Assembly (NCBI GenBank): GCA_902586855.1
Contig: CACIIZ010000003.1
Coordinates: forward strand, 1-60,866
DNA length: 60,866 bases
Direction: 5' to 3'
Source: an uncultured Alphaproteobacteria bacterium
Lineage (GTDB): Bacteria; Pseudomonadota; Alphaproteobacteria; Rhodobacterales; Rhodobacteraceae
The notes beneath the pieces are model-generated. The model made no database searches. It was not told the DNA's origin and worked only from the letters and a program-made list of their open reading frames with translations. The position numbers and the translations under genes were made by a program. Of this stretch, positions 37,739-46,882 are shown in pieces (position 1 is the stretch's first letter; each line of letters starts with the position of its first letter).

Positions 37739-37825
37739 TCATTTTTTTTCAATAAGTTATAAATTTTTTATTTTTTTTCTAAACAAATTTGTTTTTCAGT
37801 CGTTACAGATACAAATTTTAGAAAA

Positions 37826-37834
37826 TGCTATAAG
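37826..37834 (+). promoter_or_regulatory. Candidate extended -10 promoter of the giant gene
   Basis: TGC-TATAAG forms an extended -10 element without a good -35 box. Upstream (37741-37790) are several long T and A tracts that could act as an UP element. The start of transcription would be near 37841, leaving a leader of about 27 nt before the AAGGGG ribosome-binding site. A small AGGTT-GGA-AACCT inverted repeat overlaps the start of the leader. Confidence 0.35.
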
Positions 37835-37867
37835 GTTGGAAACCTGCCTATAGCAAGGGGTACATAA

Positions 37868-40800
37868 ATGGCTAAAATAGCATCCGCTACGGCGGTGATG
37901 GAGGCATATTACAAATTAACTCAGTCACCATCAAAAATGGAAGAGGATTTAAAAAGGGAACTTGCCGAACAGGCAAAAAATCAAAATGGTGAAACATCAT
38001 CACTAGATGATTTGACTGATGTGATTGGAGCCATAAAGGATGAAGTTCAATTTTTAAATAAGGCAAAAGATACGTTTAACGAAATTTATACGATTCTAGA
38101 AGAAGCTTATACTTACCTTATTAGTTTAAATCAGAAGTCCATCGAGGGGCAGTCACAACTAGCCTTAAAAGAAAAATTAGATGGGTACATTCAGAAAATT
38201 GACTCAGCTGTTAGTAATATGCATGACGTCAATTTTTCTCCCGAAATGATTGATTATATCAATCAACTTACTGAGATAGACCTTAGCAATATTCATTCAA
38301 CCCTGAGTGATCACGAAGTACAAACGAAGTCTAGATTGCTTGGAGGAATAGACTCTAGCATCTCTACAACTGAAATTCTTGATGCCAAGAGCATCACAAT
38401 CACCGGTTATCGCGGTAAAATTGCTCTTTCCCAATCTACGGGTCAATCAGCAAAAACTATAGCTTCTTCCATATCAGCAAACGAGGTAAAAACGGGAGTG
38501 GTAGTTGATGCTAGAAACACCCTATCCATTTCTGACCTAAGTGCAAATGGTACATTTACTTTTAAAATCACTAATTCAAAGACCGGAAGCTCTGGGCATA
38601 CCATTTCTGGAATAAATATCACTGATAAGTCTGACCTGACTCCACTACATGATGCTATAAATTCTGCATACGGTAACACAAACATACGAGCTGAAATAAA
38701 TGACGCTAAATCATTGGTTAGTATGATAGACGATACTGGGGATAACATAAACCTTACATCGGTAAATGAAGCAAGCGGGGTTAAAACCTTTAACGTTTTC
38801 TCAGAATACCGCAAAAGCTCAAGAGATGCTGCCTTAAGAGATGTTGCAATGAACTTTGGCAGTGATGCTGAACGTGCTGGTGGGTATATTGAGTTCTACG
38901 GGCATGACAAACTTCGCGCCGAAGACATTACTATCGAGAAAATAACTTCTGCTAGTTCAAACCTAGGAGTAGTTTCTATTGTTGGGAATCAGATTAGTAT
39001 AGGAACTGGGACAGATTCATCACCAATCGGATATATTCATTCAACTATTGATGGAGAAGATGGTGCCCGGCTTCGGATAAAATTCTATGAAACTATTTTT
39101 CCTAATGGTGATTTTGAAGCAGGAAATATTGGTGACACCTCATTAAATGGATGGACTATAGCAAATCAGCAATTTGTTTTAGGTTCTGGTCAAATTGGTG
39201 GGTTAAACACCCCTACTGATGATAATTATCCCCTTAATAATAATGGACAATTAGACGTTGGAAACTTAACATCTGGAACTTTTTCGTCTAGTTTGGTGGC
39301 TTCTACTCAAGGGGCCGAGCATGGTAAAGCTTTAGAGATGAAAAGTGATACTTTATGGACAAATGATCGAAGTGTAGCCCTTGGGGGACAAGGAAATGCG
39401 ATTGCCCGAGGACCCTACATTGTTAGTGATAACCCATTATATCTCAGATCTGGTGAAGAGGTTTCATTTGATTGGCGTGCCGTTGGAGGTGGAGATGCCT
39501 ATGATGTCTATGGATATTTAGTTAATTCTGATACAAACGAATTTATTACTATCTTAAATCAAACAGGTGGTGATAATGGTGGAGGAATTTCTTATCCTAA
39601 CCCAACAAATTGGGCTAATTCTAAAACTGATATAACCAAATCTGGAAATTATAAATTTGTTTTTCTGGCAGGAACATACGATGAAACTGGTGGAGGATTA
39701 ATGGGTGCAAACCTATATGTCGACAATATTGCGATAACCCCCGGACCTTCTCTTGCCATAAATAATGATGTGCTAACAAAAATAGCAAATAAGATTAGCC
39801 TAAAAGATGTCAACATGGACCTGACAGATCAGGATTTAAATCCTCGGATCGAGGCAGCCATTGCTCCAATCGGAGCATCAGTTACTACCAAAGCGGTTGG
39901 GGATAGCCGAACAACTTCGTTAAGCTCTTCAGCGGGGGGCTTAAGTGGAACTCATACAATATCTGTTGCAGGAATTTATGATACTGTAGGAGAAAGCATT
40001 GACACCAGAACTGTCACCATAGCGGCCAATGCCTCTGCTAAACTAATTAGCGAACAACTTAACGCTCAGATTGCGCATACAAATGTAGGTTTTACAGCTA
40101 AAACTGGACTAGTAATATCAGGAGCGGATGGGAATGATACCGTTTTGTTCAAGCTCTCAAATAACAACGGAGGAACTGCAAATATCTCTGCAAATATAGC
40201 TGGTGATCTCAACGATTTAAAGGACGAAATTAATGACGCTACTGGAACAACTGGAATTGTTGCTGCAAATGGAGTAGTAGCAACAGATGATGCTGGGAAT
40301 GCTTTGTGGACTTTAGATGATGATAACCTGTTGTTAACTCATACATCTGGTGAAGACATAGTGATCGCTGAACTTGCGGGTATTGGGTTAAATATTCAAC
40401 CAGCAAATTACTCTGCTACCACTTATGAGGATGATACGACACCAGTTACATTGCAAGCAGCCCGAAAATTAATTGTTGATCCCATAACTAGTGATCAAAG
40501 GGTTAAAATTACTGCTGCTGCAAATTCTATTCAAGCTACCTACAGAATAACTGGAACAAATCTTTCGGGAGGAGCCCAAACCCAAGATGTAACAGTCGCT
40601 CATAATGCCACAGGACATACTAGCGGTAGTTTTGCAACCGTAACACAGGTTCAACTACTCGCTGGTACTTCAGGGGCTACCAAAGTTGGAACTAGTTCTG
40701 ACGATGATGCTGTGGCAAATTCCTCGCCTGTCAATCAATCAAACTTATCAATTTCGGGTGGAACAGCATATTTGGATTTGGGAGAATATGTTAGGATACA

Positions 40801-43285
40801 AGCAGAAGCCAATACTAAGGCCACAAATTTCACTATTTATGGTAATAACGCAGATGGTACTGCAGCAAATGAAACGATTACTAGCAACCCAGGAAGTGCT
40901 GTTGCAACAACTAATAGATTTACTACCATTACAAGGATTGCAGCTGCAGGCGATATTGCTGGAGGTGAGTTAATACAAATCAGAGCTGGTAATGGAACAA
41001 CAAACGGGACACAATTCACTATCTCTGGAACTAATGCAAGCGGAGCATCTATAAATGAAACGATTAGCAGCATAGCTAATACTGCCGTGGCCACTAGCCA
41101 AAGATTTACCTCCGTGAGCCAAATTGCGGCTGACGGTGACCTAAATGGAACTGTAATCGCTGGTATTGCATCAAACACTAGCCAGCTAGCCACAAATCAG
41201 ACTGTGAGCGGTGCTGGGAACTTAACTTTAACAAGCAATACAACTACTCCTGGCAATCGCTCCGTGATAGCAGGAACTGCATCCGATGCTGACCAATTTG
41301 CGGTAAGCCAAACAGTAAGTTCTGCCAGCGATTTAAGTCTAACCAGCGGTACGCCTATCGAATTAACAGATGGCAAAGCTGTGACACTCTTCACCCCCAA
41401 TAATGGTGTAGTAGGACAATATACAATAACTGGGAAAAATAAGTCGGGGACTACCATAACCGAAACCCTAACTGGTTCCATTAATAGTACCGTAACTGGT
41501 TCAAACCTTTTTATGACTGTCACCAATGTGGCGGTGGATAGCTTAAGTCCCGGAAATATAAAAATAGGAACTGATAGAGATGATGATGGAATTTCTACAA
41601 ATTCTGCCTATACCGGAAATGGAACTGCCACGATAAATGGAGCCTATCAGTCAGGAGGGCGAGCTATACTAAACACCTCTGATTATGACCTTGCCGTTGT
41701 TGGAACAGATCGGGAAGGCAACGTAATTTCTGAAACAATAAATGTGGCCAATAATGCCGAAGCGGAAAGCTCTAATTATTATGGAACTGTTACATCGATA
41801 GCCGTTTCAGGAAGTGGAACCAATACCGGAAGGGTCCGCGTTTATGCGAAAACTGCCGGTGATGATATTGCTAGTAGTCAAATACCAAACTCAGGAGGCA
41901 ATTTGACCTTAACAGGAGCCAGTTATCAAAATGACTCTGGGGTTGTTGTTGGAGCGCTACAAGCGACTTCAAATCAGCGCTTTGCTATTACATCTAGTGA
42001 TAACTACTATTCCCTGCAAAATACAGGAGATGAATTAGATCCAGTAATTTTTACTACTCCGGTCCCAAGAGACACTTCAGTAGGTCTAAAAGTCAGCACT
42101 AATAGTAGCCATGAGGTGTTTTCAACAGGAGAGTTGTTTCTGAACTCCAATAAAGCTTTTACCGTAACTCAGCAAGATGCATCAGAGGAGTTAATGAAAA
42201 TAACCATAACAGCTGACGGAAGCACTCCTTCCAGAAACTTCACTGTCACAGGAACAGATCAATTTGGAACAGCTGTTTCGGAAACCATAGCCAGTGCAAC
42301 TAATGATACTGTCACGGGGAGTACTCCCTTTGCAGTAGTAACGGGAGTTAGTGTAAACGCAGATACAGTTGGGGCCGTTCAAATCGGTACGGCATTGGAC
42401 CCTGATCTTGTTTCTCAGTCTCAACGAAGTAGTGCCGACGGGAATCTTATTATTAACGGAGCAAGAACTAATACAGGAAATCCAGGTGTTATAACTTTTT
42501 CCATGGCCCATTCCTTCACAAACAACCACACCGCTAGTTTCACCCTTGAGGGAAGTACTTTGACCTACACAGCTGATGGATCAGAGACAGCTGCCCAAGC
42601 CCGCGACAGGCTCCTTACCAATCCCGGGGCAAACGAATTTCAGGGATCTGATAATGAAACTATAACAAGCAGTTCAGCAGGGGTTCTGCAAGTAACTGAC
42701 AAAAATGGAGTAAATCTATTCACCATTCAAAGTGATGGATCATCAACAGGACTCCGACTGACGGAGAGCAACCCCGATGGAAACTTCACTGTAACAAAGG
42801 TCTCAGGAAATGTACCCCCAAATGAAGTAAATACTGTCACAAGCTCCACTGCAAGAAGAGCAACAATAATTGATGACGGTTCAACATTCTTTTCAAATAC
42901 AACAAATAAAAGTGAAGTACGTTTAGCAAATTTCAGCCTAGAGCACGAAGTTGTGGATCAAGAATTTACTATACGTTATGCTCACGCTCTGACCGATATG
43001 AAGGGCTCCTTGACAACGATTGAGTCCGAGTTGTTACGGGAAACCGAAACAGATAGTGCTGGGGATGACCTGTCAATTAATGCGGGCAAATATAGCTATT
43101 CCAAGGAACAATTTGTTGAGATGGGTTTGACGACTGCAGAAAGATTAAAGAATCTAACAAGTAAAACACTGTTGATAAAAAATATTTACTCTCAACGGGC
43201 AAACCTCAACATGCTGATGAGTGGGCAACTTTACGGTTTTGCACTAATGAATTTCAAAGGTAACTTTGATCTTACAAAAAAATAA
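37868..43285 (+). CDS. Giant flagellin-like repeat protein, 1,805 aa
   Basis: A very large, acidic, Thr/Ser/Asn/Gly-rich protein that I place in no named family. Residues 1-155 are helical and resemble the flagellin D0/D1 entry (NEIYTILEEAYTYLISL, then KEKLDGYIQKIDSAVSN). Residues about 170-213 (AKSITITGYRGKIALSQSTG, then TIASSISA) resemble the Flagellin_IN motif. Residues about 408-625 look like a carbohydrate-binding jelly roll (FPNGDFEAGN... to NLYVDNIAIT). From about 877 to 1530 there are six divergent beta repeats with TGTDxxGxxxxETI and a late IGTxxDxD. The C-terminal 120 residues are helical and do not clearly match the flagellin D0 end. There is no Cys, Sec signal, LPXTG or RTX nonapeptide. 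AAGGGG precedes the ATG. It may be a filament or fibre subunit. Confidence 0.75.
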   Translation: MAKIASATAVMEAYYKLTQSPSKMEEDLKRELAEQAKNQNGETSSLDDLTDVIGAIKDEVQFLNKAKDTFNEIYTILEEAYTYLISLNQKSIEGQSQLALKEKLDGYIQKIDSAVSNMHDVNFSPEMIDYINQLTEIDLSNIHSTLSDHEVQTKSRLLGGIDSSISTTEILDAKSITITGYRGKIALSQSTGQSAKTIASSISANEVKTGVVVDARNTLSISDLSANGTFTFKITNSKTGSSGHTISGINITDKSDLTPLHDAINSAYGNTNIRAEINDAKSLVSMIDDTGDNINLTSVNEASGVKTFNVFSEYRKSSRDAALRDVAMNFGSDAERAGGYIEFYGHDKLRAEDITIEKITSASSNLGVVSIVGNQISIGTGTDSSPIGYIHSTIDGEDGARLRIKFYETIFPNGDFEAGNIGDTSLNGWTIANQQFVLGSGQIGGLNTPTDDNYPLNNNGQLDVGNLTSGTFSSSLVASTQGAEHGKALEMKSDTLWTNDRSVALGGQGNAIARGPYIVSDNPLYLRSGEEVSFDWRAVGGGDAYDVYGYLVNSDTNEFITILNQTGGDNGGGISYPNPTNWANSKTDITKSGNYKFVFLAGTYDETGGGLMGANLYVDNIAITPGPSLAINNDVLTKIANKISLKDVNMDLTDQDLNPRIEAAIAPIGASVTTKAVGDSRTTSLSSSAGGLSGTHTISVAGIYDTVGESIDTRTVTIAANASAKLISEQLNAQIAHTNVGFTAKTGLVISGADGNDTVLFKLSNNNGGTANISANIAGDLNDLKDEINDATGTTGIVAANGVVATDDAGNALWTLDDDNLLLTHTSGEDIVIAELAGIGLNIQPANYSATTYEDDTTPVTLQAARKLIVDPITSDQRVKITAAANSIQATYRITGTNLSGGAQTQDVTVAHNATGHTSGSFATVTQVQLLAGTSGATKVGTSSDDDAVANSSPVNQSNLSISGGTAYLDLGEYVRIQAEANTKATNFTIYGNNADGTAANETITSNPGSAVATTNRFTTITRIAAAGDIAGGELIQIRAGNGTTNGTQFTISGTNASGASINETISSIANTAVATSQRFTSVSQIAADGDLNGTVIAGIASNTSQLATNQTVSGAGNLTLTSNTTTPGNRSVIAGTASDADQFAVSQTVSSASDLSLTSGTPIELTDGKAVTLFTPNNGVVGQYTITGKNKSGTTITETLTGSINSTVTGSNLFMTVTNVAVDSLSPGNIKIGTDRDDDGISTNSAYTGNGTATINGAYQSGGRAILNTSDYDLAVVGTDREGNVISETINVANNAEAESSNYYGTVTSIAVSGSGTNTGRVRVYAKTAGDDIASSQIPNSGGNLTLTGASYQNDSGVVVGALQATSNQRFAITSSDNYYSLQNTGDELDPVIFTTPVPRDTSVGLKVSTNSSHEVFSTGELFLNSNKAFTVTQQDASEELMKITITADGSTPSRNFTVTGTDQFGTAVSETIASATNDTVTGSTPFAVVTGVSVNADTVGAVQIGTALDPDLVSQSQRSSADGNLIINGARTNTGNPGVITFSMAHSFTNNHTASFTLEGSTLTYTADGSETAAQARDRLLTNPGANEFQGSDNETITSSSAGVLQVTDKNGVNLFTIQSDGSSTGLRLTESNPDGNFTVTKVSGNVPPNEVNTVTSSTARRATIIDDGSTFFSNTTNKSEVRLANFSLEHEVVDQEFTIRYAHALTDMKGSLTTIESELLRETETDSAGDDLSINAGKYSYSKEQFVEMGLTTAERLKNLTSKTLLIKNIYSQRANLNMLMSGQLYGFALMNFKGNFDLTKK
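40496..42457 (+). repeat. Six divergent protein-level beta repeats within the giant gene
   Basis: Units of about 75-95 residues start near residues 877, 966, 1041, 1165, 1262 and 1443, with spacers between some of them. A shared core reads about (F/Y)T(I/V)(T/S)GT(N/D)xxGxxxxETI, then N-T-(A/V)-(T/S)-x4-F-x2-V(T/S)x(V/I), then an IGT or IRA element followed by Asp-rich text and (N/D)L-x-(I/L)-x-GA. The copies are diverged at DNA level, so this is an old expansion, not a recent duplication. Similar GTDxxGNxxTETI modules occur in phage fibre and decoration proteins. Confidence 0.6.
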
Positions 43286-43335
43286 AACCAAATATTTTTT
43301 TGCTAGGATTCCCCACTATTTTTTTGTTGTTAATT

Positions 43336-43350
43336 ATGACCATTGGTCAT
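43336..43350. promoter_or_regulatory. Perfect 15-bp palindrome between convergent genes
   Basis: ATGACCA-T-TGGTCAT lies between the giant gene and the convergent proline-racemase-family gene. It could form a hairpin in either transcript, but no T-run follows it on the plus strand (TTTAACTTG follows) or on the minus strand (AATTAACAAC follows). It may therefore be a weak terminator or a protein-binding site. Confidence 0.3.
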
Positions 43351-44385
43351 TTAACTTGAATTTGGCCAAGTGTCAGAAAGCTTATAGCCTGTTTGGAAAG
43401 GATCGCCTTTATCCCTTAAATACGTGTGATGCCCAGTAATCCACGCACTACCACTGATAACTGGAATCAATGCCTCAATATCTCCAACCATAGCAGTATC
43501 TTTTATCCTACATTCAAATTCAGTATTGAGGATGGATTTACCCACAAAAATGTCAGAGCTAGCTAATTCTTTCTTTGCACTTAATAGAGCCATTCTTGCA
43601 CTACAACCTGTACCGCATGGAGAACGGTCTAATTTACCTGGTTGTATGGCAACGGTATTCTTTCCAATTATTCTCCCCTTCTCATCTTTCACGACGGGTA
43701 ATGTAAACTGGCAGAACGAGATGTGATCCCATCCAGAAATGGTTGGATGAGAAAAACCTATTTGTTCATTAGCTGATTTAATGACCTTCTTTCCAACTCT
43801 TACCAAATCGTCTGCCTCATTTGGTGTTATTGAAAAGCCAAGATCATTTGCATTGATTATGACGAAGCTATCACCTCCAAAAGCAATACTAACCTTTAAG
43901 GTACAAAGACCAGGGACTTCTAAAGCTTGATCCATGCGGTAAACAAAGCTAGGCATATTCTGTATTTCCACCTTTTGCACCTTGCCCTCTTTACAAAAAG
44001 CTCTTGCATTAATTAATCCACCAGGAGCTTCCAGAATAAGGTCTTTAAACGGTTCCACCATAGGAATCATGCCTGTTTCCAATATAACAGTTGTGACACA
44101 GATTGCATTGGATCCTGACATAGGCGGATTATATTGAGGCTCCATAATGATCCACCCAAAGTCAGCCCTTTTATTTTTTGGAGGCAAAAGTAAATTGAAA
44201 TGTTTTTGAACTCCGCCCCTTGGTTCAGAAAGCAATAAATCCCTAAGTTTCTTGTCTTGCTCCAAAAATTTTGATTGCTCCCAAATTGTATTTCCTGGCA
44301 GGGGTGGGATCCCAGATTGTATTACTTCGCCTATCTCTCCAGCGGCATGACAGCCTATAGAATTAATAAAAATATCACTTTTCAT
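43351..44385 (-). CDS. Proline racemase family; probable trans-3-hydroxy-L-proline dehydratase
   Basis: A 344-residue PLP-independent enzyme of the proline racemase superfamily. In racemases and 4-hydroxyproline epimerases two Cys act as acid and base; here the first position is Ser90 (PMSGSNAI) and the second is Cys257 in DRSPCGTG, with a further Cys261 in GCSARMALL. The Ser/Cys pair, and the HAAGEIGEVI and EPRGGV motifs, fit the dehydratase subgroup (LhpH type) that converts trans-3-hydroxy-L-proline to pyrroline-2-carboxylate. A matching reductase was not seen nearby. The gene is convergent with the giant gene and lies 14 bp after the CIA30 gene. Confidence 0.75.
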   Translation of the reverse strand: MKSDIFINSIGCHAAGEIGEVIQSGIPPLPGNTIWEQSKFLEQDKKLRDLLLSEPRGGVQKHFNLLLPPKNKRADFGWIIMEPQYNPPMSGSNAICVTTVILETGMIPMVEPFKDLILEAPGGLINARAFCKEGKVQKVEIQNMPSFVYRMDQALEVPGLCTLKVSIAFGGDSFVIINANDLGFSITPNEADDLVRVGKKVIKSANEQIGFSHPTISGWDHISFCQFTLPVVKDEKGRIIGKNTVAIQPGKLDRSPCGTGCSARMALLSAKKELASSDIFVGKSILNTEFECRIKDTAMVGDIEALIPVISGSAWITGHHTYLRDKGDPFQTGYKLSDTWPNSS

Positions 44386-44399
44386 ATCGTTATAATGGG

Positions 44400-44954
44400 C
44401 TAATAAAAAGACACTTCAGATACATAAAGATCAGCGCTAAAATCTCTCCCAAATGCCACTAATCCTATACTCTTGATAGTTTCAGGTCTTATGATCCGTG
44501 CCAAAAATCCACTCGACCTCTGAAACTCTGCTATTGGTATTTTAACATTTTTCCAAGACTTCTTGACCAAAAACTCAGCCTTATAATATTGCCATGGGAG
44601 TATAGTACCACTTGTTCTTATAAAGACATGATAAACTTGATTATTTCCCTTGGCCTTTAATTTTATGCCCGATATATCCTTTGAGATTCCTGAAATTGTC
44701 TTTCTTATTTGAATAAAACCACCATTATTTTTTGTAGTGACATTACCGGTCAATCTAGCATAACTAATCTGGCCAGAAGAATTAAAATCGACCGTTCCTG
44801 TGGATTGACCTCCCATCACAGTATCCGCAAAATAAACCCATCGTTTTTCCGGAGCATCCTTAAATTTATCTATTATCATTTGATCACCTAAACAAAGGCC
44901 ACAAAGAGTTGCTGCTAGGACCAAGCCTACTATAAATCTTCCTAATAAATTCAT
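44400..44954 (-). CDS. Secreted CIA30-domain protein
   Basis: A 184-residue protein from the chosen ATG, with a signal peptide (LGRFIVGLVLAATLCGLCLG) and a CIA30 beta-sandwich domain including the family motif FADTVMGGQSTG near the N-terminus. CIA30 is the assembly factor domain for mitochondrial complex I, but bacterial members are often small secreted or periplasmic carbohydrate-binding-like folds of unknown role. In-frame ATGs lie 21 and 69 bp upstream; the one at 44954 leaves the cleanest signal peptide. It is on the same strand as the proline-racemase-family gene, 14 bp before it. Confidence 0.75.
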   Translation of the reverse strand: MNLLGRFIVGLVLAATLCGLCLGDQMIIDKFKDAPEKRWVYFADTVMGGQSTGTVDFNSSGQISYARLTGNVTTKNNGGFIQIRKTISGISKDISGIKLKAKGNNQVYHVFIRTSGTILPWQYYKAEFLVKKSWKNVKIPIAEFQRSSGFLARIIRPETIKSIGLVAFGRDFSADLYVSEVSFY

Positions 44955-45087
44955 ACCAACAAGAAATAACTCCATAAAGTTCTTTTGTGAACAAAAAGTT
45001 GAAAAAATAAATTCCTTTTGCATTAAGAATTGACTTCCACAAGTCGTTAACGGTCTTGGTGTTTACCTAATATGATAAAGTTTGCTG

Positions 45088-46842
45088 ATGCTTGATTATG
45101 ATGAAACAGTTTCCTTTGGTTTAGATACGAGCAATTCCCGCACTATCACAACCATGCTTCAAAGCGAATTACAGGATGATGCTCACAACGAGCCTCTGAG
45201 TCCTAAAGAAAAAAAGCTACACAACCGAGCACGATTGGATTACATCAAAAAAGAATTAATAAATAGAAACTTCTCAAATGCGCGAAAGGACCAAGAAGGC
45301 CTTGCAAATTATTTTAGGAGTAAACTCAAGCAAAACCCCTTTGACCCGGATTTAACTCTGAGTCTTGGAAACTGTCTGATCAAACTAGGCCAAATAGACC
45401 GAGTAAAGAGACTCTATTCTCGTTACGATAGGAAGAATGAAAATGCTACACTAATACTTCTTCGTTTGGCGGATATCTTCCTAGAGGAAGAATCTTTTAA
45501 GAATGCTGAATATTATTACCAGCAAGTTTTAGACTTGGGTACAGGATTATCTCAAGGGCAAATATATGTAAAACTAGCCTACTGTTATCATAAATTGGGA
45601 GCATTCAAGCGAGGCTCAAAGTTTGCAAATTTAGCTCTTAAAGACAAAACACCTACGATGATGCCAGAAATATGCTTTTTGTTTGGAAATTTGCATTTGG
45701 GAGCAAAAGATTATAGAGGGGCTGTTAGAGAGTACCAAAAAGGATTACGAAATCTTGAAAGTTACTCAATAGCAATTAAGAAAATAATAACCTCTTCAAC
45801 TACTAATCAGAAAATATGTGTTAAATCCTTTAATTTAGCATTGAACCTTGCCTCCCCAAAAAAACTTGAACCAAAAATCTTAAACAACCTTGGGAACGCT
45901 CTTAATAAACTAGGAAAATATACTTCTGCCAAAAAATGTTTGGAGAAAGCACTTTCCTTAAATAAGTGTGCTTATGCCTATAATAACTTAGCATTAGCTC
46001 TTAAAGCTTTAGGAAATTCAAGAGACGCTTTAGTTAATCTATATCATGCTAATGCGATGGATCGCAATTCTCCGCTTATCAATTATAACATTGCTGAAAC
46101 TCATCTAGTACTAGGCAATACAGTTCAAGCAACAATACATTTTGAGAAAACTTTGGAACTAGAAAAAAATAATGAATCAGCAGCATTCAAGTTAAAGCTT
46201 CTTTTAGGTGAACCAATAAACATAGCTCCAAAAGAGTATGTTTCGGACTTGTTTAATAAGTATGCAGAAACTTTTGATAGACATTTGATTTCAGTCTTAA
46301 AATACAAAGTTCCTAATGAAATTCATAGAGATATATTGAGAGCGTATGGAAAGTCCACGAGTTTGGGTAGAGTTCTAGATCTAGGATGTGGTACTGGGTT
46401 ATGCGGATTCCCACTGAAAGGTCGATGTGAAGAATTAGTTGGAATTGATTTGTCAGAGAGCATGCTAATAAAAGCAAGCCAGAAGTCAGCCTACACCCAA
46501 TTAAAAAATGTGGAGATACTCAAATATCTCAAGGAGTCAAAATCGAAGTTTGATTTAGTCTTAGCCGGAGACGTTTGCATTTATTTTGGTTCACTTAATA
46601 AATTGTTCCGTTACTGTGCGAGTGTTTGCAAAAACGGTAGTCGATTTATTTTCTCGATTGAGACATCACATTGCGCAGATTTTACGCTTAATTTAACTGG
46701 ACGTTTTTCCCACAACAAGAACTACATATCTCATTTGGCAACAAAATATCGCTGGAGAGTTGACGGTGAGAAAGGAATAGACATTAGACTAGAGGGTGAA
46801 AAAAGAGTGCAAGGTTTATTATTCACTCTTCTTAAAGAGTAA
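45088..46842 (+). CDS. TPR-repeat protein fused to SAM-dependent methyltransferase
   Basis: A 584-residue protein. About 370 residues of TPR-like helical repeats (LGNCLIKLGQIDRVKRLYSR, LGNALNKLGKYTSAKKCLEK, ALNLASPKKLEPKILNN) come first, followed by a Class I methyltransferase domain with VLDLGCGTGLCGF and GIDLSESMLIKA. The post-motif LVLAGDVCIYFGSL is also typical. Such TPR-methyltransferases occur in alphaproteobacteria; targets are unknown, and modification of sugars, proteins or small molecules is possible. An alternative TTG start is two codons earlier. It is divergent from the CIA30 gene, with a 133-bp gap. Confidence 0.8.
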   Translation: MLDYDETVSFGLDTSNSRTITTMLQSELQDDAHNEPLSPKEKKLHNRARLDYIKKELINRNFSNARKDQEGLANYFRSKLKQNPFDPDLTLSLGNCLIKLGQIDRVKRLYSRYDRKNENATLILLRLADIFLEEESFKNAEYYYQQVLDLGTGLSQGQIYVKLAYCYHKLGAFKRGSKFANLALKDKTPTMMPEICFLFGNLHLGAKDYRGAVREYQKGLRNLESYSIAIKKIITSSTTNQKICVKSFNLALNLASPKKLEPKILNNLGNALNKLGKYTSAKKCLEKALSLNKCAYAYNNLALALKALGNSRDALVNLYHANAMDRNSPLINYNIAETHLVLGNTVQATIHFEKTLELEKNNESAAFKLKLLLGEPINIAPKEYVSDLFNKYAETFDRHLISVLKYKVPNEIHRDILRAYGKSTSLGRVLDLGCGTGLCGFPLKGRCEELVGIDLSESMLIKASQKSAYTQLKNVEILKYLKESKSKFDLVLAGDVCIYFGSLNKLFRYCASVCKNGSRFIFSIETSHCADFTLNLTGRFSHNKNYISHLATKYRWRVDGEKGIDIRLEGEKRVQGLLFTLLKE

Positions 46843-46882
46843 TCAAACAACCTTTACAAAGAGCTTTGCAAAGTTCAGTGTC

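Noticed and set aside
37800-37867. Possible sigma-54 or sigma-28 (flagellar) promoter before the giant gene
   Set aside because: GG and GC pairs occur (TTGGAAACCTGCC) but not at the required GG-N10-GC spacing, and no GCCGATAA box is found.
40469-42529. Several long antisense open frames inside the giant gene
   Set aside because: They mirror the repeated Thr/Ser/Gly codons of the sense gene; their repetitive Val/Leu-rich text has no independent support.
43336-43350. Palindrome as a strong bidirectional terminator
   Set aside because: No T-run follows the hairpin on either strand, so a strong intrinsic terminator is not supported; kept only as a low-confidence site.
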